64,000 nucleotides of DNA, from positions 102,497,087 through 102,561,086 of the forward strand of contig CM043966.1 in the NCBI GenBank assembly GCA_014529385.2. The letters run 5' to 3'. A program made the position numbers and the translations under genes. Origin of the DNA: Adiantum capillus-veneris (lineage: Eukaryota > Streptophyta > Polypodiopsida > Polypodiales > Pteridaceae). This document shows, in pieces, positions 9,466-21,149 of the stretch; within the stretch, counting starts at the first letter, position 1, and each line of letters starts with the position of its first letter. The notes under the pieces are model-generated. The model was not told the origin of the DNA. It was given only the letters and a program-made list of their open reading frames with translations, and made no database searches.

Positions 9466-11262
9466 GACATTCTCACCTACAAAGTGAGAGAAAGGGAAGG
9501 ATCACGACTACAAAGAGAGGAAGGCTCAAAACAGTTCAAAGTGAAGGAGATTGATAATGCCCATACTTTATGCTTTGACGGAGCTTATCAACGCCAACAA
9601 GACAAAGCAGCAGGGGGGATCATCATTTTGAACCCACAAAAGGAGGTAATGGTTAGAAAAGGTATCACTCTACCCAATGTTCACTCTAACAATGACGCTG
9701 AGTATGCTGCTCTAACCCTTGGGTTAGAAGAATGCAAAGAATTAGGCATACAAAGACTTATTATAAAATGTGATTCTTTGCTAGTGGTCAGGAAAATCCA
9801 AGGGCCGTGGAGGTGCAAGAATCGTACATTTTTTGAGTGGCTTAGTAGTGTAAGAGCTTTGATGAAGGGTTTTAAAGCAACACAGGTACAACACATTGTG
9901 ATAACTCATAACAAGGAAGCAGACTTACTCGCAAATGAAAATCTTCAAATGGCGGTAGGAGGTGTGAAACTATATGAACCCAAATATCAAGTTCAAGAGG
10001 AGCTAAAAGACATTATCTTCTTTCTACAAGCAGGTGAGTGTCCCAAACACTTAGAAAAGGTGCAAAGACATAGACTAGTTAAGAAGGCCACACCTTACTA
10101 GTTGATCGGGGATGATTTATATCACAAAGGGAAAGATTTTCTCTTGAGGAGAGTACCAGGTGTGCAAGAGATAGAGAAAATTCTTCTTTCATGTCATGAT
10201 GATGTCTGTGGTGGTCACTTTTCTCAAGATATTACAAGTAGGAAGATTTTACAAGCAGGGTTTATTTGGCCGAGCTTACATCGTGATGTCCAATATTGCT
10301 GTAAGGCATGTAAGTCATGCCAAATTGCTGGGGATAGACGACTAACATATGAGCCTCGAGTCCCAATAATATCTTATGGCCCTTTTGAAAAGTGGGGTGT
10401 GGATACAATAGGTCCCCTACCTCGTACTTCTACAGTGAAGGTTTTCATCATCATGGGTGTTGACTACATGACACGATGGGCGGAAGCAACAACCACAACC
10501 CGAATCACAGCTGAAGAGGTATCAAAGTTTATTTTTGACCATATTTGTAGTAGGTTTGGAAAACCCCTAGAAATCTTATCAGATCGAGGCCCACGTTTTA
10601 GGGCTAACCTTCTGAATGATCTCTTGAGGAGGTTAAAAGTGAAACACCTGCATTCCACACCCTACTATCCTCAATGCAATGGATTGGTGGAAAAAGTGAA
10701 TGGAATGATATGTAAGATCATTTCTAAGCAGGTTGTGGACTGGCCTAATGATTGAGATCGCCATTTGACGGCTGCTCTTTGGGAATATAGCACATCTTTC
10801 AAGGTATCTACCCAATTCACCCCTTTTCATCTAGTTTATGGACAGGAGGCACTTCTCCCCATTGAGGTAGAGCTCTCAAGCTTGCGCGTTCTTGCAACAG
10901 TGGCAAGAAAACCAAAAGAGGTTCTGCATGAAAGGATCTTAGATCTCCAATGACTTGAGCTAGATAGAGAAGAGTCCATTGATCACTACATCACCAAAGC
11001 AACAAGCCAAAGGGACAAAATCAACAAGAAGCTCAAGGGGAAAGGATTGAAGGAAGGTATGTTGGTTCTTCGCTATGATAACCAACTTGATACTCGACTT
11101 GACAAAAAGTTTTTGCAAAGATGGGAGGGACCTTTCATGATAAAAACAAAGTTTGGGAATGGTAGTTACAGAAAAGCAGATTTATCAGGAAAACTCCACA
11201 AGACCAGAGTCAATGGATGGAGATTAAAGCCCTACTTTCAACGTATCAATCCGTTGATAGGC
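9466..11262 (+). pseudogene. RNase H-integrase half of gypsy element B
   Basis: One frame runs through RNase H and integrase with in-frame stops at 10099, 10753 and 10951 and no frameshift. RNase H starts near 9562 (LCFDGAYQ) and carries NNDAEYAAL and IKCDSLLVV. The integrase zinc-binding part is near 10200-10330 (HxxxCGGHF, then CKACKSCQ). The DDE core includes WGVDTIGPLPR, SDRGPRFR and a distal Glu in GLVEKVNG. The C-terminal part ends near WRLKPYFQ (about 11245). Two of the stops are TGA at positions where relatives have Trp (before DRHL and before LELDRE), consistent with G-to-A decay. Gag, protease and RT are absent on this side, which fits an element split by insertion of A. Not functional. 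Confidence 0.85.
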
Positions 11263-11574
11263 AGTCATCTGCCTACATCGTCTAAGCTCCAAATTCGCAT
11301 GGCTCCCTTCGGCTTGGCAAGTGCTCCACTTATTTTTAAAGCTTTGATGTGCAAAGAAGAACCAGCCTTGGAATCTGAACATACCCAAGGCAACCCTCCC
11401 ATCTCCGATTTATGGGATTGAGGTAATGAAAAGCAGGTCTAATGGAGTAACAGAGTGCATGACACTCCTCCTATTGAAAAAAAAAAAAGTGGAAAAGGAA
11501 AAATGACCAAAAAAAAAAGAAAAGAAAGCAACACCGTCCTCCTAAAGATATGAATATCTCTAGGCTTGGGGGAG
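11263..11574 (+). other. 3' internal region of element B with a stray RT-like motif and purine tract
   Basis: After integrase the frame continues to a TGA at 11419 and reads MAPFGLASAPLIFKALM near 11299-11349. This matches the MPFGLxNAPxxFxxLM block of gypsy RT, although RT should lie upstream of RNase H. A-rich sequence follows (11468-11525). A G-rich purine tract, GGGGGAGG, at 11568-11575 lies where a polypurine tract is expected. Confidence 0.5.
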
Positions 11575-12960
11575 GGCTAATAAGAGTGGCATAAAATGGT
11601 AACCATCTTTTTGCAACATTTTCAGCCTACTCAACGTCCTCTTCGTTTAACATTTGTGGCGACACATACATTGTACTCTTCCCAAAAATGTCACCTTAGT
11701 CATATATTTATATTACCACCCTTTTCTTTTTTGTTTTGTAAATAAAAGTAAGCATACAATAACCAACTATCTACCCCCAAACTTTCTTACCTCTTGTGAA
11801 TTAGTAGTAGAAAAATAATATATCCATCTTCCATCCCATATAGATAAATTACCATGGAAATCAACTCTCCACTTGTCTTTACCAAAGATTATGGTCCATC
11901 TCTACAAGTCTTCTATGCCCCCTACATAGGTGGCCCAATATCTCTTAAGAATATACATATAGTTTTTCTCCTTTCAAAAAGACTCCAATTGTATATTCTT
12001 TTCATAAGAAAATAATATTGGGCCCTCCTCTATTTGTTTAAGCATCATAGCCTTTTGAAAAAGCATGATTCCCCTTGGATGCATACAAGCAAAGGGCCCA
12101 TACAAGAAGACTTGGAAGCAAAAGGTTCCCTAGCCTAGTGTGGACCTTCCAAACCGAATTCCTTGGTGCATGGGCGTGAAGAATAGTCCAAATTCATATC
12201 AAACATGTTGAGAAGGTCAAATTTTCCTTTTGAAGCATGTCATTCCGAGCTACAGGTAAAAAGTTATGGTCAAAATAGTGTAAATCTGTCAGATTCGCAG
12301 CAAAAGGGAACTGTAAATCAAGTAAATCAAGAGGGATGAGTTTTCAAGGTCACTTGCATGTGATGGGACCAACCTAAAGATGCTTTCTAAATGCCAAGAC
12401 AGACAAGTTGAGATACCCCGCAGGAGCCACCCGTAGGGCCTCATGGTGGGGCCCACCTACATTATGCACCCCTATGGAGTCTTCACGGTCTAAAATGATA
12501 TTTTTTGTGAATAAATAGTCTCTTTTATGTACAATATTCAATGAGTGGTCAAAGGACACTTAATTAGGGCTAATCACTTACCCTAATTAAGTGTAGCATA
12601 ATCCCACTCCTACACAACTATAAATAGCCCCCCTTGGAGAGACTCAAGGACACACAGCTATATTTTCAACTTCATGTTGTTTCTTGATCAATAGTAGACA
12701 AAACCCCAACTCTCCCTCTTTCACATCCTCCCTCCTAACGCTCCTCTTTGGAGGAAGTGCAACTCTATCCTCCACTCTTTCTATTCTACAATCTCTTACT
12801 CCATCAACCCAATAAATCATTTGTAGCATCTCAATAACTTGTAAATAGATCATGATCTCTTTCATGGTTATGTTAATGATCATTAAATCATCTTCAAAAC
12901 ATTCAAGTGTCGCAATTCGTGATGGTTAGCCAACGTCTGTCCTTCCCTTAAAAGGTGTGT
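11575..12960 (+). repeat. Probable 3' LTR of element B
   Basis: The sequence from 11575 (GGCTAATAAG) follows a polypurine tract in the same way as the start of the element C LTR (TGCTAATGAT on the minus strand at 27412), so the left edge is plausible although the first base is not T. A plus-strand TATA box, CTATAAATAG, lies at 12618-12627. No reading frame is present. The right edge is not resolved, because the 5' LTR is not in the window; 12960 is an estimate. Confidence 0.45.
12618..12627 (+). promoter_or_regulatory. TATA box in LTR of element B
   Basis: CTATAAATAG preceded by a GC-poor region and followed about 30 bases later by a plausible transcript start (near 12650). Confidence 0.5.
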
Positions 12961-13539
12961 GAGAAATCAAGTAAGTGTTCTATTCTCAATTTACCATTGG
13001 TTTGTTTCTCCACACTTATTCGATTGGTCTAAAGAAATTTCTCACTCCAACTCTCTTTTGTTTCATTACATATGCATGTGGCTACCTCTCATGGTGATTT
13101 TATTTGTGTCACGGCATTGCATAGATGGAGATGAGCTCTCTATGCAAAGTGTGTTAATTCGATGTAGGTGATTCTCTTGTGTGTTTGAGAGGCAAGTCTT
13201 GTGCGCATGATTTTTTGATGAGTGCTTGAGAGAGGAAGAATTTGGATGTATTATGGGTATTCTTTTGGGGAGAAGGTGAATGCTATTCCACAAATTGCAT
13301 ATTTCGTTTGATGCACGGCATTGGGTTGCATAATTGTTGATGGTGTCAAGTGTCCAAAGTGTATATAGAGTAAGGGGGTTTTCAAAGTGTGTTGCTTGAG
13401 TGGGTGAGTGCAAGAGTTATTTTGATTGGTTTCCTTCTCCACTCCCAAAAGAAGGTGGTGCCCCAAGTAGTGTGCGTACCTCTTTACGAACATTTTGTGA
13501 GGGTAGGCCCATTGGTTTGGGTTTAGAGGCCCCATTTCA
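12961..13539. other. Unassigned stretch between element B and the A-like fragment
   Basis: No convincing coding sequence, splice pattern or terminal repeat was seen. It may be U5 of the B LTR or flanking DNA. Confidence 0.4.
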
Positions 13540-15990
13540 AAAAGCTCGCCCTCAACAGATTCAAGAAGGGATTCGAGAACTGGAAAAATCTCAATTGAAC
13601 ATAAGACCTATACCATTTAGCAAGGTTGGTGAGTATTGCAAGGGTGAATATGGGATTACTACACTTCCAATAGAATTCCAAGGTGTAACAACCATGGAAA
13701 TTTTTGATAGTGGAGCCGGTGTTGCTATCACCACCAAGAAAATTTGGCAAAAATGGGGAAAACCCACCTTGAGGGCTACTAGCATGAGATTGCAGCTAGC
13801 AAATGGGTATATGGAAAACCCCTTGGGACTTCTAGAGAAAATGATTGTTACTTCTTGTGGCATTGAGTATGAGCACCATTTATGAGACAACTTAAGATGG
13901 TTCAAGACTGGAGATATAATCATATATACCTTAGACACATGGAAACCACGACACATATAAATCTTATAGACCATAACTACAAAGACATGAATCAAAACCC
14001 AATGGAGGAATTTGATTCAACTACAATAGCAGGATTGGAGCTTTCAACTTGGTTAGACAAACTCAAAGAGCTATGGATGTGTGTTACATCACAATGTGGG
14101 AGTTTGAAACGAGAAGAGTGTATCCTAGAAAGATCACTTGAAGATAAGGAATATGTCCTTGAACCTTTTTTTGAAGAAGCTCTTGAGCCATTAGAATGGA
14201 CTCATATCCTAGCAACCCTATATGTGTGTCCTATTTCAGATAGACCCACAACAAAATTTTGTGACAAATACAATTATGATGTGGTTCCACACTATAAGAT
14301 CAATATTGTAATTGCGAGTGATGAGACGTTAGCCCTAGCCAAAAGAGAGGGATAAGAGTTTTATGACTCCCTATAACATTTTGAATGATATGATGATGCG
14401 GATAACGAATGGTCCGACATTCAAGTGAGAAATAAGAAACGATAGCACGTATCATGTTTTATGATTTTCAAAATTAAAGACCTAGACGTCAAGAACACTA
14501 CAAGAAAAAGGACCTTAAAACAAACAAGAGAGAATGCTATGCCTAGATTAAGGGGCAAGTCACAGTTTTTGATGCTTGTAAAAGCTGAAGATTGTGTTAA
14601 GGACAAGATGTCTGGAAGGTTCTCTAAATCTGAAGATCCCAAAGTGAAAGAGAGCATAAAGGACCTGCAAAAAAAAAAAAAATCAAAATCTAAAACGAAA
14701 CCCAAACAAACAAAAGAACCAGCATTAAACGAGTTTGGAGAAACTAAATGGATCAAGGTGGAGAGAAAGAAGAAGTATTGTGAGCTTAACAAGACAAGGA
14801 AGTAGAAAGTGGGGAGGGAGAAGATGATAATGAGGACAAAATGAGTGTGCCATCCCACTATAGAAAGTTCACTATCCAAGATAGGAAGGTAGTGCTGACA
14901 CAACCTCTACAAAAGAGAAAAGACAAGGTGTCCTACGACGGGCCTCAGGATGCAAAGAAGATAGACATGGCAGGACCCGGAGAAGAGCCACAGTCAGCCT
15001 ACATAGCAACAGATCTAAATCTGAAAGAGGAAGAGAAGTTTATAAGTTTTCTCAAGGAATACAAGGACGTGTTTTCTTGGTCATATAAAGACCTGAAGGG
15101 AGTAGATCCTATGATATGTCAACACACGATCCCATTAAAGCCTGATGCAAAGTCTAGCTGACAGAGACCTTACTTGTAAAATGATACGTTTGCTAAGTGC
15201 ATCAAGGAGGAGATTGATAAATTTCAAGGAGGCCAATTTTATGTACGAATAGAACACACCGACTGGGTATCTCCTATTGTGATAGTGCCTAAGAAAAATG
15301 GAAAACTACAAGTGTGTGTGAATAAAAAAGGTTAATTCCACCACGATAAGGGAAAATTATCCCTTACCTATTACTGACCATGTATTTACATGAGTGGTTG
15401 GTAAGCAAGCATACTCTTTTTTATATGGATACTTAGGATATAACCAACTTGTCATTGGTCCAGAAGATCAATACAAGACAACATTTGCCACAAAATGGGC
15501 TATATATGCATATAGGGTGATGCCTTTTGGCTTGAACAATGCCCTAACTACCTTCTAGATATTGATGGCTCATGCCTTTACAGAATACTTGAGGATATTC
15601 ATGGAGATATTCAGGCGGTCTGGGGTGGGAAACAAGAGAGTAGAACACACCGACTGGGTATCTCCTATTGTGATAGTGCCTAAGAAAAACTAAAAACTAT
15701 GTGTGTGTGAATATAAACAAGGTTATTTCCACCACTATAAGGGATAATTATCCCTTACCTATTACTAACCATGTCTTTACACGAGTGGATGGTAAGCAAG
15801 CATACTCTTTTTTATATGGATCCTTAGGATATAAGCAACTTGTCATTGCTCCTGAAGATCAATACAAGACAATGTTTGCCACAAAATGGGGTATATATGC
15901 ATATAGGGTGATTCCTTCTGGCTTGACCAATGCCCTAACTACCTTCTAGATATTGATGGCTCATGCCTTTACAGAATACTTGAGAATATT
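13540..15990 (+). pseudogene. Decayed protease-RT fragment related to element A
   Basis: The translation follows element A closely but on the opposite strand. VGEYCKGEYG and the protease DSGAGVAIT lie at 13626-13735, FMRQLKM at 13880, ILATLYVCPISD near 14210, SQFLMLVKAEDC near 14560, and the SHYRKFTI-to-CQHTIPLK block at 14853-15136. RT blocks follow, with many stops. A segment of roughly 60 bp present in A between EYEH and FMRQL is missing at about 13876, and frames change several times. The RT part is tandemly duplicated (see 15251-15990). Gag is absent. The copy is clearly dead and older than A. Confidence 0.85.
15251..15990 (+). repeat. Tandem duplication of about 390-400 bp within RT remnant
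   Basis: The block starting AGAACACACCGACTGGGTAT at 15251 recurs at 15652 and the block ATTGATGGCTCATGCC at 15561 recurs at 15952. The period is 401 at the left and 391 at the right because of small indels. The copies differ by scattered substitutions, so the duplication is not recent. The MPFGL-type RT block occurs in both copies. Confidence 0.85.
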
Positions 15991-16663
15991 CTCTATCATA
16001 AAGCTTGTACAAAAACTAACCCAATGCATAGTGAATGCTAAACGTTGCCAACACACACACACTCACTCTCTTAGGGTATGGGAGTCCTCTCACCACAATA
16101 ACCTCTTACAATGGACACAAATTTTGGCAATCAAAACACACTAAGCACTTTCTCAAACAAGCTCAAATGATAGAACTTAAGACACAAGTCACAAGTCACC
16201 TTGCATTTTCCAAAGAGATTTACACAAGTGGAAGGACAAAGAACTTGAAGCCAAGAACGCCTTTGAAGCACCAAAACCTCAATTGTTGATAGTGGAAGAG
16301 CATGTACAATAGTGGTTTAAGATAGGGCACTCACACTCTCTCACTTTGCAATGTGTAGCATCAAAGCTTCTCTCACACCAAGTGTGAAGCTCAGAAGATG
16401 ATGAAAACACCTAAATCTCCCCTTGCATATAGAATATTGGGGTGCTTGTAAGATGCTGGAGATAGATTTACAAGAAGGAGAGGAGCCTATTTATAGGTTG
16501 GAGACCCCTCATTAAGATTATTGGAAATCTTAGCTAGCAAATCAGGATTATGATTTTTTTTTAATAAAAAACATTGCGGGCCTTCTTTGTCTGCTTGAGT
16601 CATGGATGTGGACTCAAGAGAGCGCATCATTGATGGTAAATAAGATGAAAGTAAAGTTGTAAG

Positions 16664-16718
<55 letters not shown>

Positions 16719-16856
16719 ATTATAGGTACATGTCTTGAGGGGAGGAGGCTTTTTAGAGTTGGGTGAATGGGTGTTTGTGTTAGTAGGTTAGTAGTTAGTG
16801 TTATCAATCACTAGAAAACGTTAGTAATATATTTACAACAGGTAGAATGACTTGAA
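15991..16856 (-). repeat. LTR-like interspersed repeat R1, copy 1
   Basis: This segment matches 36443-37323 almost end to end: CTATCATAAAGC at the left, the ACACACA tract, CTCACTTTGCAATGTG, CCTATTTATA, the GA tract, and GTAGAATGACTTGAAG at the right. Its sequence suggests minus-strand polarity, because a TATA box (CCTATAAATAGG) lies at 16497-16486. No coding sequence is present. It abuts the RT fragment directly. It is best read as an LTR or LTR fragment of an element not otherwise present here; Helitron-type ends are absent. Confidence 0.7.
16669..16712. repeat. (GA)n microsatellite in repeat R1
   Basis: About 44 bp of uninterrupted AG dinucleotide. The second copy of R1 has a G-run followed by a shorter GA tract at the same place. 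Confidence 0.95.
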
Positions 16857-17254
16857 GGATGAGAAAAGAGGGGTGAATGAGATGGGTGTACCCTTGAAAT
16901 GGTGAATGCTTGAGAAATCTTGCCCATGTGTAGATTGTCGAAAGTGACCGTTGTTCTTCTTCTTCTTCTTTTCACATTGCCGCCATAGTTGAATTGCCAC
17001 AAAGAGAATGAGGGTTTTGTTGATAAAAGAACCCCCATTTTTTAGAGATTAAGTATGGTTAGGTTGCTGATTTTTTATGCATTCTTGAAAGGGTAGGATA
17101 AAATTGTAATATGGGAGTAATAGAGAGATATGGAGATGGTGGATGTAGGTAGAGCTTCAAAAGAGAGCTATGGGTGTGAGAGGAGAGGCTAATGGTGAAG
17201 AGGGTGAAAGAAAACCATGGAAGTTACAGGCTTGAGAGAGTAATCGAGAGAAAT

Positions 17255-17290
<36 letters not shown>

Positions 17291-17563
17291 AAGTAGGAAA
17301 GGAGGTGAGACAAGACTATGGGTTACTTGTGGGCTGAAAGCAAGGGATGGTGGTACAAAATTGGTTGTCCTTGACACCACCTAGGCTTGGTGGGTGTGGT
17401 AAGGAGAATCAGACCCAAGTAAAAGATGCAAAATTGAACAAAAAGGAGAAACAATAAAATCAATTTCTTGGAGGCTTTATAATTTACTCTACTTTATTCT
17501 TTTTTCTCAAAACGGGTTATAACAGATAAACGACGTAGGTGCAAGAAGTGGGAAAGTAGATTC

Positions 17564-17565
<2 letters not shown>
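16857..17565. other. Stretch without recognised genes, with (GT)n
   Basis: No coding sequence supported. A (GT)n tract lies at 17255-17289. It precedes the CT tract and start codon of the unidentified plus-strand gene and may hold its promoter, but no clear TATA box was picked out. Confidence 0.5.

Positions 17566-17647
<82 letters not shown>
17566..17647. repeat. (CT)n microsatellite, probable 5' UTR
   Basis: About 80 bp of uninterrupted CT, ending 12 bases before ATG at 17660. CT-rich leaders are common in plant genes; the convergent minus-strand gene also has a CT tract (26122-26092) just upstream of its ATG. Confidence 0.95.
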
Positions 17648-17648
<1 letters not shown>

Positions 17649-17659
17649 ACCATACAACC

Positions 17660-18975
17660 ATGGCACCTCAGGCCAGTACCATATCTTTAGAGATGACGAT
17701 GGATACTGAGCATGATTCCTTCACCTATCTCGAGTCAGGGGTACCTGCATCTACAGAGGGTGCTATGATGGAAACCACGAGCATTCATGAACCTGTCAGC
17801 AAACCAAGTATTTTTGCGGGACTATTGGGCACAAAAGAGGTGTGAGCAATGACACAAGGAGCGCAACCCTACTAAGAGAGTTGAACTTTCTACAACCAGA
17901 TCAAGGAACAATATATGCAAAGCCATGGCTAGATGTTGGTGTCGGCAAACCCAAGGACTAACAACACTAGAACAACAAGAAATTCTAGAGCAGCTCATGC
18001 ATCATCAGCCATTTTCTAAGTTGAGGAGCTCGAGTCTTTTTTCCGGCGTTCGCAACACATTGAATCATCTGAAAGTGCCCCACTTTGAGGTTTTTGTAGA
18101 GAACCTTGACGCATGAGGAGCTAAAGCTTGATGGGGGCTGGCCCATGAAGTGTGCGGCTGATGTGGTCAATTTTCTAAACGCGAGGTTTAGCACAGCAAG
18201 GGAAGGTGGGGGTGCCAGCACAAGAAGGGTCCTCTGGTTGGTTTCATCGAATGATGTGTTGCGCTCTCCACTATGGGACTGCAAACCAATTGCAGGGTGT
18301 CGCTCATTCCATTGTGTTGACGACTACTCAACACACAATCCATGTGATGTGCGTTTTCGGAAGTTGTCTTGCTTTTGTGATCCTTGTGTGCATGGGCAAT
18401 GGAGTAGATGCAATAATAAATAGCGAACTGAAGAATGAAAATATCTCTCCATTGAGCCATTGATAGAGTCTGTACAAGTAGGTAGTGATGAGGACGAGGA
18501 TCAAGAGGAGAACTACAATGGTCTGCATTCCTCCCAAGTGAGTGTGTATTTAACCATGCCCATGTATGAAGGAGACCCTAAGGTGCTGAGCCAATTACTG
18601 TCCATTGGGGATAACTTTGCAGTGAAAGAAGCCGAGGAGAAAGAGGACTTCTACCTTCTAAAGTGCACCAAAACCATGTACGAGGCACCAAGAGTATTGA
18701 AGGACCTTTGGCATAACAAGATCGTAAAGGGTGGAATTCTGGTTGAGGGTTTGTACTATGCCCTGGTTGAGGGCAAAGTTGATACTTATACCCTATTGAA
18801 TGAGAAACCACCGGTCATGATCTACTCCCATCTTGTTAGAGCCATATGGTTCCCCATGGAGGTCATACCGGGCCTGCATAACCATTTTAAACTATCGTCA
18901 GAGATATATGAAAATATCTACGACAGTATTCCATATGACGAAGGGAGTGACCACGAGGGGAGCCATACAACGTAA
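17660..18975 (+). pseudogene. Unidentified Cys-rich plant gene, decayed
   Basis: The ATG at 17660 follows a CT-rich leader and opens a 61-codon frame with GAG|GTGTGA as a possible donor near its end. Two later blocks share one frame. The first (18106-18423) carries a Cys cluster, SCFCDPCVHGQWSRCNN, preceded by GCRSFHCV, suggesting a zinc-binding module. The second (18460-18975) begins with an acidic run (SDEDEDQEEN) and continues as a globular-looking region with GDNFAVKEAEEKEDFYLLK, VEGLYYALVEGK and IYSHLVRAIWFP. In-frame stops lie at 18421 and shortly after. I do not recognise the family. The general plan (Cys cluster, acidic linker, compact C-terminal domain) recalls uncharacterised DNA- or chromatin-associated proteins, but that is inference. 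It faces the RING-like/FCP1 gene tail to tail with about 450 bp between. Confidence 0.5.
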
Positions 18976-19423
18976 ACCCCAACTACAAGTCTATTCACTG
19001 GCAGCAACAGTTGTAATTCTCTTGAATAGAATCTTACTTGTGATCTGTAGTGTGTACTTGCTAATTTGTTTTCAATTGACTCTTGTAGTACCAAATTTGA
19101 TAGCCAGACTGCCTAATCCTTGTTTGATAGCAGGATACTTTAATATGGTTGAAAATATCTTAGGCACGTGCAAGAATCCGGGTTTAGTTATCAATGGGAA
19201 AGAAATTAAAGTGGGAAGGAGTAATCAATGCTCGTGGGTTATTTGACATTTCTGCTGATTCAAGCTTCACATGCAAATAGCAACAGAAAAATTACCAAAG
19301 AAGTGGCAAGAAAAAGATCATGTGCAGAAAAATTAAGTGCATGTGTAAAACTTTTGCAGACGAAGGTTCATGCCCAGCAATAATTTCTTATTACACAAAA
19401 ATTCCAGTCTTTTACAGAATCTT

Positions 19424-20921
19424 TTACACATCAGGGGGGTCAAACGGGTACGAGTACCCTTCCAAAGATACAAAGTAGTTAGCAACATACAGGGAGATGT
19501 CGTCCTCTACATCAAACAGGGGTGTGCGTAGGCTATAAGCGGTGGGAAACTTCTCATCTAGCCATCCTGTGATCCATGGCAGAATGACATCCATGAGATA
19601 CTTCGGTTTGTTCTTATCGTAATATTTTGGCTCATATGTCCGAATACAGCAGCACGACTCATAATCGTTCTTTAATGATTTGTATCTTGTGTCGTCCACA
19701 AGGAGCGTGCTGGCTTCATTAAATTGACGATGCTTGAGCCAAACTGTTCGCAGGAGCTTCAAGAAAATGGGCTTGTCGCCGAACTGCCCCAAACGGCTTG
19801 CCACATCCTTCATAGAGGAAGCCCATTTTTCACAATGGGACTGGTCAAAAATATCTGTGTTAAGTAAACTAAGTTGTTAGAGCAGGTATACAGTTCAGAG
19901 TACCAAAGTCTGAAAAGCAGCAAGTTCTGTACATAACAGTACCAAAGTACCAAAGTACCAAAGTACCAAAAGTACCAAAGGACTTAATCACCAAAGTCTG
20001 AAAAACAGCAAGTTTTGTACATAACAGTACCAGAGTACCAAAGGACTTAAATCACCAAAAAAAGAAAAACAGCAATTTCTGTACATATCAGTACCAAAGT
20101 ACCAAAGGACTTAAATCACCACAGTCTAAAAAACAGCAAGTTCTGTACATAATAGTACCAAAGGACTTAAATCACCAAAAACAAAAAAAGAGCAATTTTT
20201 GTACATAACAACAGTACCAAAGTACCAAAGTAAGTTGTGCAAATAGTACCTGGTTGTATGGACAGTATCAAGTTGTGCAAACAATACCAAAAGTACCAAA
20301 TGTACCAAAGGACCAAAATGAATAAAAATAACCAAAAAGAACCAAAAGAAACAAATAGTACCCAATTGTGCAAATAGTACCAAATTGTGCTAACATTACC
20401 AAAATTGTGTGGACAGTATCAATTTGTACAAACAGTACCAAATCCTATACACGATAGTACCAAATAGTACAAAAAGAACCAATAGTACCAGAATATGTAC
20501 AAATCAGTCAAAGGTAGATACAGTACCAAAATCAGCCAAACCAGTTTGGAAATTAAGGGATTCATACCTAAAAAGAGACTTTGCATCTTCATCAACTTAG
20601 GGAAGCAAGCATGCAGTATGGTCATCAGATTGTGTCTTTGGCTGCAGGACCAAAGCATCACGTCGCATCGCCTCCTCAGGCTAAGGATGAAATCCTCCGC
20701 ATCAGGTCTGACCACGCATTATTTTTGTCGGGATCCCTTCACTCATCGGGGCTTACATCCCTCTGGAAATGGGATTTTCCACAAATCTTCGGGTTCTTCA
20801 TGACAATCCTTCAACAGAACTCCATTCACATCCAAAATGACAAGGCGCTTAGTGATCGCCTTTACGTCCAGCGGCATTGATGTATCCGATCGCGCTTCAT
20901 TCAGCCACCACCTGTCCCTCA
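19424..20921 (-). pseudogene. Exons 5-6: FCP1/SCP-like HAD phosphatase domain
   Basis: Exon 5 (20921-20568) carries motif 1 as RLVILDVNGVLL and, after two in-frame stops, the block VRPDAEDFILSLRRRCDVMLWSC typical of FCP1-homology domains. Exon 6 (19854-19424) is open and carries FGDKPIFLKLLRTVW and the late acidic motif TLLVDDTRYKSL. HAD phosphatases use the first Asp of motif 1 as nucleophile; it is kept, but the second Asp (general acid) is Asn, as in several plant DLNGL-type relatives, so a non-catalytic role is possible even in an intact ancestor. The intron between the exons is full of GTACCAAA-like repeats. Confidence 0.7.
19890..20530. repeat. GTACCAAA-rich degenerate minisatellite in intron 5
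   Basis: Repeated AGTACCAAAGTACC words and variants fill the intron between exons 5 and 6. The same words form the 303-bp units of intron 3, so both introns probably expanded from one seed sequence. Confidence 0.85.
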
Positions 20922-21149
20922 CTGAAGTACCATGAAGCAAAATGAGTAAAGGAACACCCAGCCTTTTGGAAATAGAAAGTGTGGACATATAGCACCATTA
21001 AAGGCTACCAATTGTTGACAACATGACCTAACAAGGAACGGACACATTAACATCTGACTAACATGACACCAAACATTGACAAACGCAAAATGGGATCGTA
21101 TTTCATGATAAGCCAGAAGCAAGTACAAAATGCTATTAAATATCTAATT

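Noticed and set aside
14496-14511. CACTACAAGAAAAAGG, which looks like a CACTA transposon end
   Set aside because: It lies inside the coding remnant of the A-like gypsy fragment (NTTRKRT), in frame with its relative, and no partner end or 3-bp target duplication was found.
15991-16856. Repeat R1 as a Helitron
   Set aside because: Neither orientation shows the TC start with a CTRR end and hairpin, and the repeat has an LTR-like TATA box.
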